Shown here piece by piece: positions 47,204-55,835 of a DNA stretch of 64,000 bases; position 1 is the stretch's first letter; every line of letters begins with the position of its first letter. The stretch covers positions 744,001-808,000 of the forward strand of contig NZ_JACVAE010000001.1 in assembly GCF_014851675.1 (NCBI RefSeq), in the 5' to 3' direction. Source of the DNA: Rhizobium sp. ARZ01. Lineage in GTDB: Bacteria > Pseudomonadota > Alphaproteobacteria > Rhizobiales > Rhizobiaceae. The notes under the pieces are model-generated. The model did no database searches. It was not told where the DNA came from and worked only from the letters and a program-made list of their open reading frames with translations. The translations under genes and the position numbers were made by a program.

Positions 47204-47707
47204 CTAGCCAGCCGCAGCCCAGCGGTACTGCCCCTCGGTCTGGACTGCGCCGGGCCGTACCGCCCTGATCTTGCGGAGCGCGACGTCCGGTTCCTCGCCG
47301 CGCTCGACGAGAAGCCGCAGCGCCACCATCCCAGCCCGTCCGTGGCCACCGTGGCAATGGGCCAGCACCGCGCCTCCGTGATCGAGAATCTCATGGAGTT
47401 TTGCGGAATACTGGGGCCACTTTGCTTCAGTCGAACCGCTCGGACCGCCAAAGTCGCGGATCGGCAGGTGAAACCAGGCGATCTCCCGTTCGGCAAGCCG
47501 GGCGCCGAGATCGCTACACCCCCTTGCCTCCATCTCGACCCTGTCGGTCATCGATATGACGGCGTCCGCACCCCAGTCGGCAATCGCCTGCAGGTCGGCG
47601 GCATATTCGCCGGTGCGTCCGGGAATGCGGCTCAGGCCGATGCGGCCGCCGTTCGGCAGAACTACCGTGGCAATCGTGAACTTCTCCGGCGTGTCCATAT
47701 CCGCCAT
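47204..47707 (-). CDS. Dual-specificity/tyrosine phosphatase-like protein
   Basis: 167 residues. The signature HCHGGHGRAG holds C-x5-R with the catalytic cysteine and arginine; the aspartate-bearing loop is IRDFGGPS. ATG 47707 is chosen (MADMDTPEKF), with another ATG 9 bases in. It may act on phosphotyrosine or a small substrate. It is unlinked to neighbours by function. Confidence 0.85.
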   Translation of the reverse strand: MADMDTPEKFTIATVVLPNGGRIGLSRIPGRTGEYAADLQAIADWGADAVISMTDRVEMEARGCSDLGARLAEREIAWFHLPIRDFGGPSGSTEAKWPQYSAKLHEILDHGGAVLAHCHGGHGRAGMVALRLLVERGEEPDVALRKIRAVRPGAVQTEGQYRWAAAG

Positions 47708-47816
47708 TCTAGCGAAGTTCGTACGGACGGCAAAATGACAAGACGCGTTTGCGCTATCCGGATGGCCAGTGAATTCCCTATTCGAGGGGCAAGCCCTGAT
47801 GCTGTCCCCCCTTGCG

Positions 47817-47930
47817 CCGTCATGCCGGACCCGATCCGGCATCCAGCGCGCTCAAGTCCTTGAGCGCAAAAGACTCTATTGCGCCGCAGACGCGTCGCTG
47901 CTGGACCCCGGATCAGGTCCGGGGAGACGG
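47817..47930. repeat. RIME-like intergenic palindrome, copy 4
   Basis: 114 bp with the standard order: CCGTCATGCCGGACCCGATC, inner CGCTCAAGTCCTTGAGCGCA, AAAGACTCTATTG, closing GGTCCGGGGAGACGG. It lies between the phosphatase start and the rnd end. Confidence 0.85.
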
Positions 47931-48027
47931 AAGCAGGGCCGCTGCGACGATTGACGGGCAGTCTGAAAGCCGATGGTCCTTCGGCTTTCTCAGGGAGATT
48001 TGAAGAATTGCCCTCAACCAGAGGCGG

Positions 48028-49179
48028 TCAGAGCGCCACCGCCTCGATCCGCTTGTTGACGAAGCGCAGACCCACCTTGCCGCTGATCAGGTCGAGCGCG
48101 ACGTTGCCGAACAGGTCGCGGCGCCAGCCGTGCATGGCCGGTACGTCGGCGGCTTCGCCCTCGGCGGCGATCTTTTCCAGATCGTCGCTGTTGGCGATGA
48201 TCTTGGCGGCGACGCCCTGTTTTTCCGAGACGAGTTTCAGCAGCACCTTCAGCATTTCGCTGGCGGCAGCCACGCCCTCGGGAACCTGGTTCTGGCGGGG
48301 CAGGCGGGGAAGGTCGGTTTTCGGGATGGCAAGCGCCTCTTGGATCACCGCGACCAGTGCCGTTCCCGACTGTGAGCGCTCCCAGCCCTTCGGGATCGTG
48401 CGAAGCCGCCCCAGCGCCTCGGCATCGGCCGGCTGCTGCTGGGCGATCTCGTAGATCGTGTCGTCCTTGAGAATCCGCGAGCGCGGCACGTTACGGCCGC
48501 GTGCTTCGCGCTCGCGCCATGCGGCAACCTTTTGCAGAACAGCCAGTTCGATCGGTTTCTTCACGCGCAGCTTCAGCCGCTTCCAGGCGTCATCAGGGTG
48601 AATGTCGTAGGTGCCGGGCGCCTCCAGAACGGCCATCTCCTCGGCCAGCCAGAGCGTGCGTCCCTCCTGTTCCAGCTTGCCCTTCAGGAACTGGTAGACG
48701 TCGCGCAGATGCGTGACGTCGGCCAGCGCATATTCGAGCTGCTTGTCCGTCAGCGGCCGGCGGCTCCAGTCGGTGAAGCGCGAGGACTTGTCGATCTGCA
48801 CGCCCTTCGTCTTCTGCACCAACTGGTCGTAGGAGACGCTGTCGCCGAAACCGCAGACCATGGCGGCGACCTGGGTGTCGAAAATCGGGTGCGGGATCAG
48901 CTTGCCGAGATTGTAGACGATCTCGAGGTCCTGGCGCGCGGCGTGGAAGACCTTGATGACGTTCGAGTCCGCCATCAGCGCGAAGAACGGCGCAAGGTCG
49001 ATGCCAGGCGCCATTGGGTCGACGATGACTGCCGTCTCTGGTCCCGCCAGTTGGATCAGGCACAGTTCCGGCCAGAAGGTCGTCTCGCGCAGGAATTCGG
49101 TGTCGATCGTCAGATAATCGGATTTGGCAAGCAGCGCGCAGGCATCGGCGAGGGCTGCGGTGGTTTCGATGATTTGCAT
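48028..49179 (-). CDS. rnd: Ribonuclease D
   Basis: 383 residues; 3'-5' exoribonuclease for tRNA 3' processing. DEDD motifs: YLTIDTEFLRETTFWPELCLIQ (Exo I, D-x-E), NVIKVFHAARQDLEIVYNL (Exo II) and YALADVTHLRDVYQFL (Exo III). HRDC domains cover the C-terminal third (WREREARGRNVPRSRIL). ATG 49179 follows the family; the open frame upstream is not used. Confidence 0.95.
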   Translation of the reverse strand: MQIIETTAALADACALLAKSDYLTIDTEFLRETTFWPELCLIQLAGPETAVIVDPMAPGIDLAPFFALMADSNVIKVFHAARQDLEIVYNLGKLIPHPIFDTQVAAMVCGFGDSVSYDQLVQKTKGVQIDKSSRFTDWSRRPLTDKQLEYALADVTHLRDVYQFLKGKLEQEGRTLWLAEEMAVLEAPGTYDIHPDDAWKRLKLRVKKPIELAVLQKVAAWREREARGRNVPRSRILKDDTIYEIAQQQPADAEALGRLRTIPKGWERSQSGTALVAVIQEALAIPKTDLPRLPRQNQVPEGVAAASEMLKVLLKLVSEKQGVAAKIIANSDDLEKIAAEGEAADVPAMHGWRRDLFGNVALDLISGKVGLRFVNKRIEAVAL

Positions 49180-49262
49180 CAATTCGCTCGGTGGAGGCTT
49201 CGTTTGACCGGATGGTTTACCTGCTCCACCATTCCGCCACAATCGAAAACTGTGCAAACCCG

Positions 49263-50660
49263 TCAGGTCACCCGAACATAGCTGGTCATGCCAGTCTTCT
49301 GGTGCTCGATGATATGGCAATGGAACACCCACGCACCCGGATTGTCGGCGACGAGCGCAAGGTCCGCCGTTTCGTCCGGCTCCAGCAGGATCGTATCGGT
49401 CGGGTGCCCGAGCAGCCGCGGCTGGTTCGAGGCGACGGCGCGGAAGCTCATGCCGTGCAGGTGGATCGGGTGGGCGTGCGGCGTGCGGTTGGCCATGCGG
49501 AAGATATAGCTCTTGCCCAGCTTCAGTTCGGCGAGCGGGGCGACCGGATCGGAGGCGTCGCCGGGCCAGGCGACGCGGTTGATCGCCCAGAACGTGTAGC
49601 CGAGCGATCCGCAGATGCTGGGCTTTGCCCCGTGCTCGGCGGTCGCGGTGAATTCCATCGGAATGATTTCCGCTGACTTGAGATCTGCCACGGCGACGGG
49701 GTTGGCCGGCAACGCCGCCACGTCGCCCAGTTCCCGCTTCAAGCTGGATCCGACCGCCCGGAACGAAGCAACCGTCCATGGCGTGCTGCCCTTCACATTG
49801 CCGAGCGTGACGATCTCGCCTTCGCCATCCGGCATGCGCAGCACGAGGTCAATGCGCTGGCCGGGACCGACGTCGTAAAGGTCGAGCGGGAAGGGCGCCT
49901 CCAGCGGATTGCCGTCGAGCGCGACCACCTTCGCCGCCCCGCCTTGCAGTGCCAACCGGTAGATGCGGGTGACGTCCGTTGCCGCGATGCGCACCCGCAC
50001 CAGTCCGCCGGCCGGCGCGTCGTAAACCGGAGCTTGCAGCCAGTTGGTCGTCCGCACCGTGCCGTAGGTCCCGCCACGGGCAGCGTCGCGCGGCTTGAAC
50101 TGGTCGATGAACTGCCCGTCGCCGCCAAGCCGCCAGTCGCGCAGGTTGAGGACGATTTCCGCATCGAACACGGGATCTTCAGGGTTTTCGACGACGATCA
50201 TGCCGGTCAGCCCGCGGCCGATCTGCTCCAGCGTGTTGCAATGGGGGTGATACCAGAAGGTGCCGGCGTCGGGCGGAGTGAAGCGATAGTCGAAGCTGTC
50301 GCCGGGATAGACGTAGCCCTGCGTCAGCTCCGGCACGCCGTCCATCGCGTTGGCGATCCGCATGCCGTGCCAATGCACCGTCGTCGGTTCCTTGAGCTCG
50401 TTGATGAACCGCGCCGCAAATTCCTCACCCTTGCGCATGCGCAGCACCGGCGGAACGCCGTCGCCGGCCTCACCTTGCCTGTAGGACATGGTCCGCATCG
50501 TCGCCGCATCTCCGGAAAGCCGCGCGCTCCCCTCATAGGCAATAAGTTCTGCCGGGGCTCCAGCCAGCGCCCGGCGCACCAGCGGCAGGGCAAGCCCCGT
50601 TCCGTAAGCGGCTGCGGCAAGCGTGGAGCCTTTAAGAAGCGTGCGGCGGCTGATCGGCAT
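49263..50660 (-). CDS. Multicopper oxidase family protein, Tat-exported
   Basis: 465 residues. A twin-arginine signal MPISRRTLLKG precedes three cupredoxin domains. Copper ligands are all present: HWHGMRI (type 2/3), WYHPHCNTLEQ, HPIHLHGMSF and HCHIIEHQKTGM with type-1 Cys-His. It resembles CueO/CumA-type laccases; whether Cu(I), Mn(II) or phenols is the substrate cannot be told. No copper-binding partner is adjacent. Confidence 0.93.
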   Translation of the reverse strand: MPISRRTLLKGSTLAAAAYGTGLALPLVRRALAGAPAELIAYEGSARLSGDAATMRTMSYRQGEAGDGVPPVLRMRKGEEFAARFINELKEPTTVHWHGMRIANAMDGVPELTQGYVYPGDSFDYRFTPPDAGTFWYHPHCNTLEQIGRGLTGMIVVENPEDPVFDAEIVLNLRDWRLGGDGQFIDQFKPRDAARGGTYGTVRTTNWLQAPVYDAPAGGLVRVRIAATDVTRIYRLALQGGAAKVVALDGNPLEAPFPLDLYDVGPGQRIDLVLRMPDGEGEIVTLGNVKGSTPWTVASFRAVGSSLKRELGDVAALPANPVAVADLKSAEIIPMEFTATAEHGAKPSICGSLGYTFWAINRVAWPGDASDPVAPLAELKLGKSYIFRMANRTPHAHPIHLHGMSFRAVASNQPRLLGHPTDTILLEPDETADLALVADNPGAWVFHCHIIEHQKTGMTSYVRVT

Positions 50661-50913
50661 GGGGCGTCCCGGTAGGAGTTAGTTTTGCTCACTGATTAAA
50701 CCTGATTGCAAAACTCATCAATGCGGCAAATCAAACGTGTGGTCGCTGGGGAAAACCGGCTGCCGGTTACGAAGTGGATCGCGAGGATACCGTGGGTGCA
50801 ATCTGGTGGATAGCTGCGCTATGATGGTGCATGATGCCGGGCGGTTGTTGTGAAGATCGCCAATTCACCAATGTTTTCCGAGTGTTCCACCATTTCTGAG
50901 GTTTGGAGACCCC

Positions 50914-51336
50914 ATGAACCCATCCGAGCGCATCGACCAGTTGATCGCAGGCCTCACGGACTGGCGCAGCAAGACGTTCGCCGGCATCCGCAAAGCCATC
51001 CTCGAGGCCGATCCGGAGATCATCGAGGAATGGAAGTGGATGGGCAGTCCGGTCTGGTCGCGTGATGGAATGATTGCCGTCGCCGATGCCCACAAGGGAA
51101 AGGTGAAGCTCACCTTTGCCCACGGGGCGGGCCTGCCGGATCCGGACAAGCTCTTCAACGCCGGCCTCGAAGGCAACGCGCGGCGGGCGATCGATTTCTT
51201 CGAGGGCGACGAGATCGACGAGGATGCCCTGAAAACCCTTGTCCGCGCCGCGATCGATTACAACCGGACGAAGCTGAAAAAGAACGCAAACGCGGCTGCT
51301 CGGGCGAAATCGAAAAAGAGTAGCGCCGAGACGTAA
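50914..51336 (+). CDS. DUF1801 domain-containing protein
   Basis: 140 residues. The DUF1801 core is ERIDQLIAGLTDWRSKTFAGIRKAILEADPEIIEEWKW, MGSPVWSRDGMIAVADAHKGKVKLTFAHGA and the DEDALKTLVRAAIDYN end, followed by a lysine/alanine-rich tail. The YdhG-like fold is recognised, function is unknown. It follows a 253-bp gap from the oxidase start and is convergent with the MFS transporter. Confidence 0.85.
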   Translation: MNPSERIDQLIAGLTDWRSKTFAGIRKAILEADPEIIEEWKWMGSPVWSRDGMIAVADAHKGKVKLTFAHGAGLPDPDKLFNAGLEGNARRAIDFFEGDEIDEDALKTLVRAAIDYNRTKLKKNANAAARAKSKKSSAET

Positions 51337-51384
51337 ACCCATAGGCCGCTCGGCGGCATCCCGACGCAAAGCCGGAGGGCGGCG

Positions 51385-52623
51385 CTACTTCTCCCCGCCG
51401 TTCCGTCCTTCGCCCGCAAGCTTATTGAAGAACGCGGATGTGCGCAGCAGGTTACGGAAGCGGCCATGCCGCTGCTCGGCTGGCACGCCCGGCCGCGCAC
51501 TCATGCGCACAACCGTGTAGCCCATGAAGATCACCATCACGACGGCCGTATAGGTGAACAGCGCGTCCGGCCCGAAGATGTCGAGCAGCACCGAGGCGAA
51601 CAGCGGGCCGACGACGGCTCCGATCGACCAGAAGAACAACATCCCGGCCGAAACCAGCGCGTGCTCGCCGTCGCCGGCGTGGTCGTTGGCGTGGGCCGAG
51701 CAGAGCGAGTAGAGCGGCATGGCGAAGGCGCCGAAGACGAAGATGCCGGCCATGTTCAGCCATTCGTCGCCACCGGCGAAGATCGCGAGGAACAGGGCCG
51801 CGAGCGTCGCACCCAGCGTGGCGACGAGGATGATCACGCGCCGGTCGAGCTTGTCGGAGTAGAGCCCGAGCGGATATTGCAGCACGACCCCGCCGATGAT
51901 GCCCGCACTCATGAAGCTGGCGATCTCCGTTACCGATAGCCCAATCTCCTGGCCGTAGATCGGTCCGAGCGAACGAAAGGCGGCGTTCGTCAACCCGACG
52001 ACGATGCAGCCGACCGTGGCGAGCGGCGAGATGTTCCAGAGCTTCTTGACGTTGAAGCGGATCGCTTCGGGTGCCACCGGGCTGGAGCGGTCGGCAAGCG
52101 AGATCGGCACCAGCGACAGCGTCAGCGCCATCGAGATGATGGCGAACAGTTGGAAGCCGCCGATGCCGACGCCTGGGATCAGATACTGCGCTGCCGTCAC
52201 CGAACCGAGGTCGACGAGGCGGTAGATCGAGAGCGTGCGCGCCCGGTTGGCATTGTTGACGCTGGCGTTCAGCCAGCTTTCGACGGTGGCGAACAGGCAG
52301 GCGAAACAGAGACCCGCCAGCAGCCTCATGAAGAACCAGAAGGTTGGATCGATAACGAGCAGCATCGCAAGCGACGAGGCCGAGGCGATCGCCGCCATGG
52401 CCGAGAAGGTGCGGATATGCCCGATCGCCCGCAGTACGCGGGAGACGTAGATGCAGCCGATCGCAAAGCCGATGTTGTAGCCGGCGCCGACAAGGCCGAT
52501 CAGCGAGGTGGAAAAGCCCTCCTGCGAGGCCCGCAGCGAGATGAAGGTCCCCTGCAAGCCGTTGCCGCCGATCAGGATGCCGGCAGTGATGAGGAGGGGA
52601 ACGAGGGGACGGATATGGCTCAT
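51385..52623 (-). CDS. MFS transporter, YcaD-like
   Basis: 412 residues with about 12 helices. The first helix RPLVPLLITAGILIGGNGLQGTFISLRASQEGFSTSLIG and GAGYNIGFAIGCIYVSRVLRAIGHIRTF motif-A region are of the YcaD type. Between helices 6 and 7 lies a cytoplasmic linker (DRSSPVAPEAIRFNVKKLW). The last 30 residues are charged. Substrate unknown. Confidence 0.88.
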   Translation of the reverse strand: MSHIRPLVPLLITAGILIGGNGLQGTFISLRASQEGFSTSLIGLVGAGYNIGFAIGCIYVSRVLRAIGHIRTFSAMAAIASASSLAMLLVIDPTFWFFMRLLAGLCFACLFATVESWLNASVNNANRARTLSIYRLVDLGSVTAAQYLIPGVGIGGFQLFAIISMALTLSLVPISLADRSSPVAPEAIRFNVKKLWNISPLATVGCIVVGLTNAAFRSLGPIYGQEIGLSVTEIASFMSAGIIGGVVLQYPLGLYSDKLDRRVIILVATLGATLAALFLAIFAGGDEWLNMAGIFVFGAFAMPLYSLCSAHANDHAGDGEHALVSAGMLFFWSIGAVVGPLFASVLLDIFGPDALFTYTAVVMVIFMGYTVVRMSARPGVPAEQRHGRFRNLLRTSAFFNKLAGEGRNGGEK

Positions 52624-53287
52624 GCTGGCGCTTTGCGGGAAGGGAATCGGGGGGCGCTGTCACTCGGGTACGACTTCTATCGTGAGAACCACGCCGGCGA
52701 CAGGGTTATTGCAAGCATGGGACGCAATTCTCTTGGCGCAATGCGGTCTGTGTCCGTTTCCGCGGCTGGTCGACGATCTCCTCGCATTGGGGCGATTTCA
52801 TATTGTAGCGGGGCGCAGTGTTTCCGCGGCCAGCGCCGCTTCCAGCGCTGGCCGATCAAGTGGCAAGAAACCTCCATCCACGGTGGGGCTGGACGGTTTT
52901 TCAAATTGATGAGAGACCTCCAAGCTGACCTTCTGCACGGGCAAAGGATCACCGGATCGGGCTGCGCACCTGCGAAATCGCGCCGCTCGACAGTTTTGTT
53001 TTTTGCAATCCAGGCGCGTCAAAAGTCGCCGGAATGTGCGCCAAAAGTGGCATTCTTGTTAGCTATTTCATAAGCTTAACGGACATTTGATCTTTTGCAG
53101 GCCGCACCGACGCGATATAGCGCCCCGTTGGCGGCGATGGCTCAGCTTAAGCATATTAGCCATTAATGATTTTAATTGCGCCATGAATTCGGACGCTGAA
53201 TCCTTCAGTCCAAATAATCGATCCCAATAGCTGGGGGTGGGGATGATGTAATGCATCCCCTGAATTTCAAAGTGTGGAAATATAGAT
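52624..53287 (+). other. 664-bp intergenic region upstream of first clustered RTX gene
   Basis: No gene supported. Base composition becomes AT-richer toward the 3' end. A segment at about 53064-53180 (TATTTCATAAG, TTAAC, TTGATCTTTTGC, then a CGATATA-C-GC stretch) is repeated in diverged form at 54776-54890 upstream of the outer membrane protein gene. Small frames on the minus strand here lack RBS and similarity. Confidence 0.55.
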
Positions 53288-54553
53288 ATGAGTATTACTT
53301 TTATCGATAAGCATATCGGTTTCGGAAGGGGAATCTCTAATGGTGTTGTCATTCCAGATTTTACGTCTTCCATTAAGAATGTTCCTACGAGTGCATCAGG
53401 AGACGTCACATTTCTGCTGGAATTTCTGGGGGACTTTGAAAGCTCTAGCGACGGCTTCTCAATCGAAATCGAAGGCTTATACGACACGGGGCTGATAACT
53501 TCGGCCAAGGAATATGTTGCCGATTCGAGAATCTTCACCATCAGCAAGGCGGACTGGGCAGCCATTATCGCCGACGGCAAGATCGTTATCAGCTACAACT
53601 TGGGCCCTGATACGCAGGAAGGTAGCCTCACCCACGGCGAGAAGGAAGAGTACTTCCGCCTTAGCTTCACGTGGGAGAAAGGCAACACCGCCCCCGTCCT
53701 GACCGGCGATCTGAAGGCCACGGTGAAAGAAGGGTCGAGCTACAAGCTGACCACTACGGACCTCTATTTTACCGACCCGGACGACACCGCTGCCGGCGTG
53801 CGCTTCACCGTCTCCAGCCAGACAGCCGGCAAGGTCTATGTCAACGGCAAGGCGGCGACGAGCTTTACCGGCGCCGAGCTTGACGCCGGCAAGGTGACCT
53901 TCCTGCATAACGGCTCGAAGACGACGAAAGCCTCGTTCAAGGTCTTCGTCGAGGACGGCAACGAGGACAAGTCAACCCCGGTCGCAAAGACCTTCAATTT
54001 CTCCGTCACGCCCGGCACCAAAATCTCCGGCACCACCGGCAACAACAGGCTGACCGGAACGTCAGGCCATGACGTGCTGGACGGCAAGGCCGGCAACGAC
54101 GTGATCAAGGGCGGCGCCGGCAACGACACGTTGATCGGCGGCACCGGCGTCGATGTGCTGACCGGCGGCGCCGGTCGTGACACCTTCGTCTTCGCCTCGG
54201 TGAAGGATACGGCACCCGGCTATTCCGGCTTCGTCAACAATGGCGGCTTCAGCCCGCTGTCGGGTGCAGGAAAACGCGACATCGTCACCGATTTCGTCCG
54301 CGGCGAGGACCGGTTCGACGTATCGAAGATCGACGCCGACTTGAAGCTTGCCGGCGACCAGGCATTTGTCTGGCGCGGCAAGGGCGAGTTTTCCGGCAAG
54401 GCCGGCGAACTGCTGTTCCGCACCTCCGACGTCAAGGGCACGGCCAACGACAAGACGATCGTCTACGGCGACGTCAACCGCGACGGCCGCGCCGACTTCC
54501 AGATCGAGCTTGCAGGCATCATCAACCTGACCAAGGGCGATTTTATCCTGTAG
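53288..54553 (+). CDS. RTX secreted protein with cadherin-like module and M10-type C-terminal domain
   Basis: 421 residues. Residues 1-130 are unrecognised (SITFIDKHIGFGRGISNGVV). A cadherin-like unit ([18 protein letters not shown]) follows at about 135-245. RTX nonapeptides ([20 protein letters not shown]) span about 265-310, then the serralysin-type C-terminal secretion domain ([38 protein letters not shown], ending NLTKGDFIL). No protease active site is present, so it is not itself a serralysin. The second half is nearly identical at protein level to that of the 55836 gene. Exported by a type I system, Ca2+-folded; probably surface or matrix protein. Confidence 0.88.
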   Translation: MSITFIDKHIGFGRGISNGVVIPDFTSSIKNVPTSASGDVTFLLEFLGDFESSSDGFSIEIEGLYDTGLITSAKEYVADSRIFTISKADWAAIIADGKIVISYNLGPDTQEGSLTHGEKEEYFRLSFTWEKGNTAPVLTGDLKATVKEGSSYKLTTTDLYFTDPDDTAAGVRFTVSSQTAGKVYVNGKAATSFTGAELDAGKVTFLHNGSKTTKASFKVFVEDGNEDKSTPVAKTFNFSVTPGTKISGTTGNNRLTGTSGHDVLDGKAGNDVIKGGAGNDTLIGGTGVDVLTGGAGRDTFVFASVKDTAPGYSGFVNNGGFSPLSGAGKRDIVTDFVRGEDRFDVSKIDADLKLAGDQAFVWRGKGEFSGKAGELLFRTSDVKGTANDKTIVYGDVNRDGRADFQIELAGIINLTKGDFIL

Positions 54554-54906
54554 GCGTATAATGTTCCCCGCCAACGTCACTGATGGATCGTGTCTCCCGA
54601 TAGGGGATGCCGGGGGACGCATGCGCAAAAAACAAATGAGCTAACGCGCACGGAGCACTTTAGCTCTGGTTTGTTTACATTGTGCAGCAGACCGCCGCAG
54701 ATTTGCAGCTTTGTTTTCGCACCCAGTGCGCGCGTGTAACCATGAATGCTATACCAGAAATGGCTTTCGATTACTTATTTCATAAGTTAACCGGTTTCTT
54801 GATCTTTTGCGCACGAACACGATATATCGCGCTCTGGTGGCAAAAGCGCGATTCGAGCGCATTAGTTGTTGATTATTTTATAATTTTCGCTTCCGGGGGG
54901 AAGTCG
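54554..54906 (+). other. 353-bp intergenic segment with repeated upstream motif
   Basis: Contains a diverged copy of the 53064-53180 segment: TATTTCATAAG at 54776-54786, TTAACCGG, TTGATCTTTTGC at 54799-54810 and GATATATCGC. Both copies sit in AT-rich DNA just upstream of cluster genes, and a shorter version, TTATTTCATA, occurs at 58036-58045 before the third RTX gene. It may be a shared regulatory region or duplication residue. Confidence 0.5.
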
Positions 54907-55683
54907 GTGCCCTGTCGTTACACGTTCATGGTCGTTTCGGCCGCCTCGCTGATATTGTCTGCAGCCTCCGCAACCACTAGCGCATTCGCAGCCGATCAGA
55001 CGTCGACTGCCGGTGCTGCGTCCTGGTCCGGTTGCTATCTGGGTGCCAATGCCGGCTATGGCCGCGCCGATGTCGATGCGACCGACACGCCCTATCGCGA
55101 GGGCCCCTATGCCGGCATGGACGTGTTCTGGAACGACGGCTTCTACGACAGGATCTCCACCGATGACGGCGGGCTGACGGGCGGCGTCGAGGCCGGCTGC
55201 GACCGCCAGTTCGATCTCGGCGGCACCGCCTTGGTGCTCGGCGGCGTGATCGACTTCTCGCTGATGAACTTCGGGGCGACCGGCACGTCGGCGATCAGCA
55301 GCAACACGCATGCGACGTTCGACATCGACTGGGCGGCGAGCGCGCGCCTGCGCGCCGGCGTCGCCGCCTCCGACGTGCTCTTCTACGTCACCGGCGGCTA
55401 TGCGCTGGCGAAAGTGGACGTGCGCGCCTTCTCCACCCCGACCCCGCCGGTCAACGTAGAGATGGACGTCTCCGGTGGCGGCACCGAAGGCGGCTGGGTG
55501 GCCGGCGGCGGCGTCGAATGGCGCTTCAAGCCGAACTGGTCGGTCGGGCTGGAATACCTGCACTACGACTTCGGCGCGGTCACGGCCACAGGTGCGGCAG
55601 CCTTTCCGCCAGATAGCTTCCCACGCTTCGAAAACGACGTGACGCTCGACACGATCCGCGTCGGGCTCAAGTGGCGGATGTAA
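54907..55683 (+). CDS. Outer membrane beta-barrel protein (Omp25/Opa-like) inside the RTX cluster
   Basis: 258 residues with GTG 54907 start (GGGGGGAAG upstream; ATG 54928 is an alternative). Signal-like region PCRYTFMVVSAASLILSAAS followed by a cleavable Ala-rich stretch, then a barrel: WSGCYLGANAGYGRADVDA, GLTGGVEAGCDRQFDLGG, WAASARLRAGVAASDVLFYVTGGYALAKV, WVAGGGVEWRFKPNWSVGLEYLHYD and the final VGLKWRM. Two cysteines (residues about 45 and 103) could be a disulphide. It is of the same superfamily as the ropB-like protein at 27019. Its place between RTX genes hints at a surface partner but no interaction is known. Confidence 0.85.
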   Translation: MPCRYTFMVVSAASLILSAASATTSAFAADQTSTAGAASWSGCYLGANAGYGRADVDATDTPYREGPYAGMDVFWNDGFYDRISTDDGGLTGGVEAGCDRQFDLGGTALVLGGVIDFSLMNFGATGTSAISSNTHATFDIDWAASARLRAGVAASDVLFYVTGGYALAKVDVRAFSTPTPPVNVEMDVSGGGTEGGWVAGGGVEWRFKPNWSVGLEYLHYDFGAVTATGAAAFPPDSFPRFENDVTLDTIRVGLKWRM

Positions 55684-55835
55684 GCGAACTCGCGGGATGA
55701 CGCAGGGTTCGGCAAGCAAGGTTGGGCATGAGCGCGCCGCCGAAAAATGGGCGACAGGTCCGCTTAAGCTTTTGTCCTCTGCTTCTCGACGAAGACGCCA
55801 AGCATAAATAATTTTGGATATTTCGGGTTAATTGA

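Noticed and set aside
53288..54553. Serralysin-type metalloprotease
   Set aside because: The M10-type C-terminal domain is present, but there is no HExxH zinc motif or propeptide; only the secretion/RTX half of the family is found.
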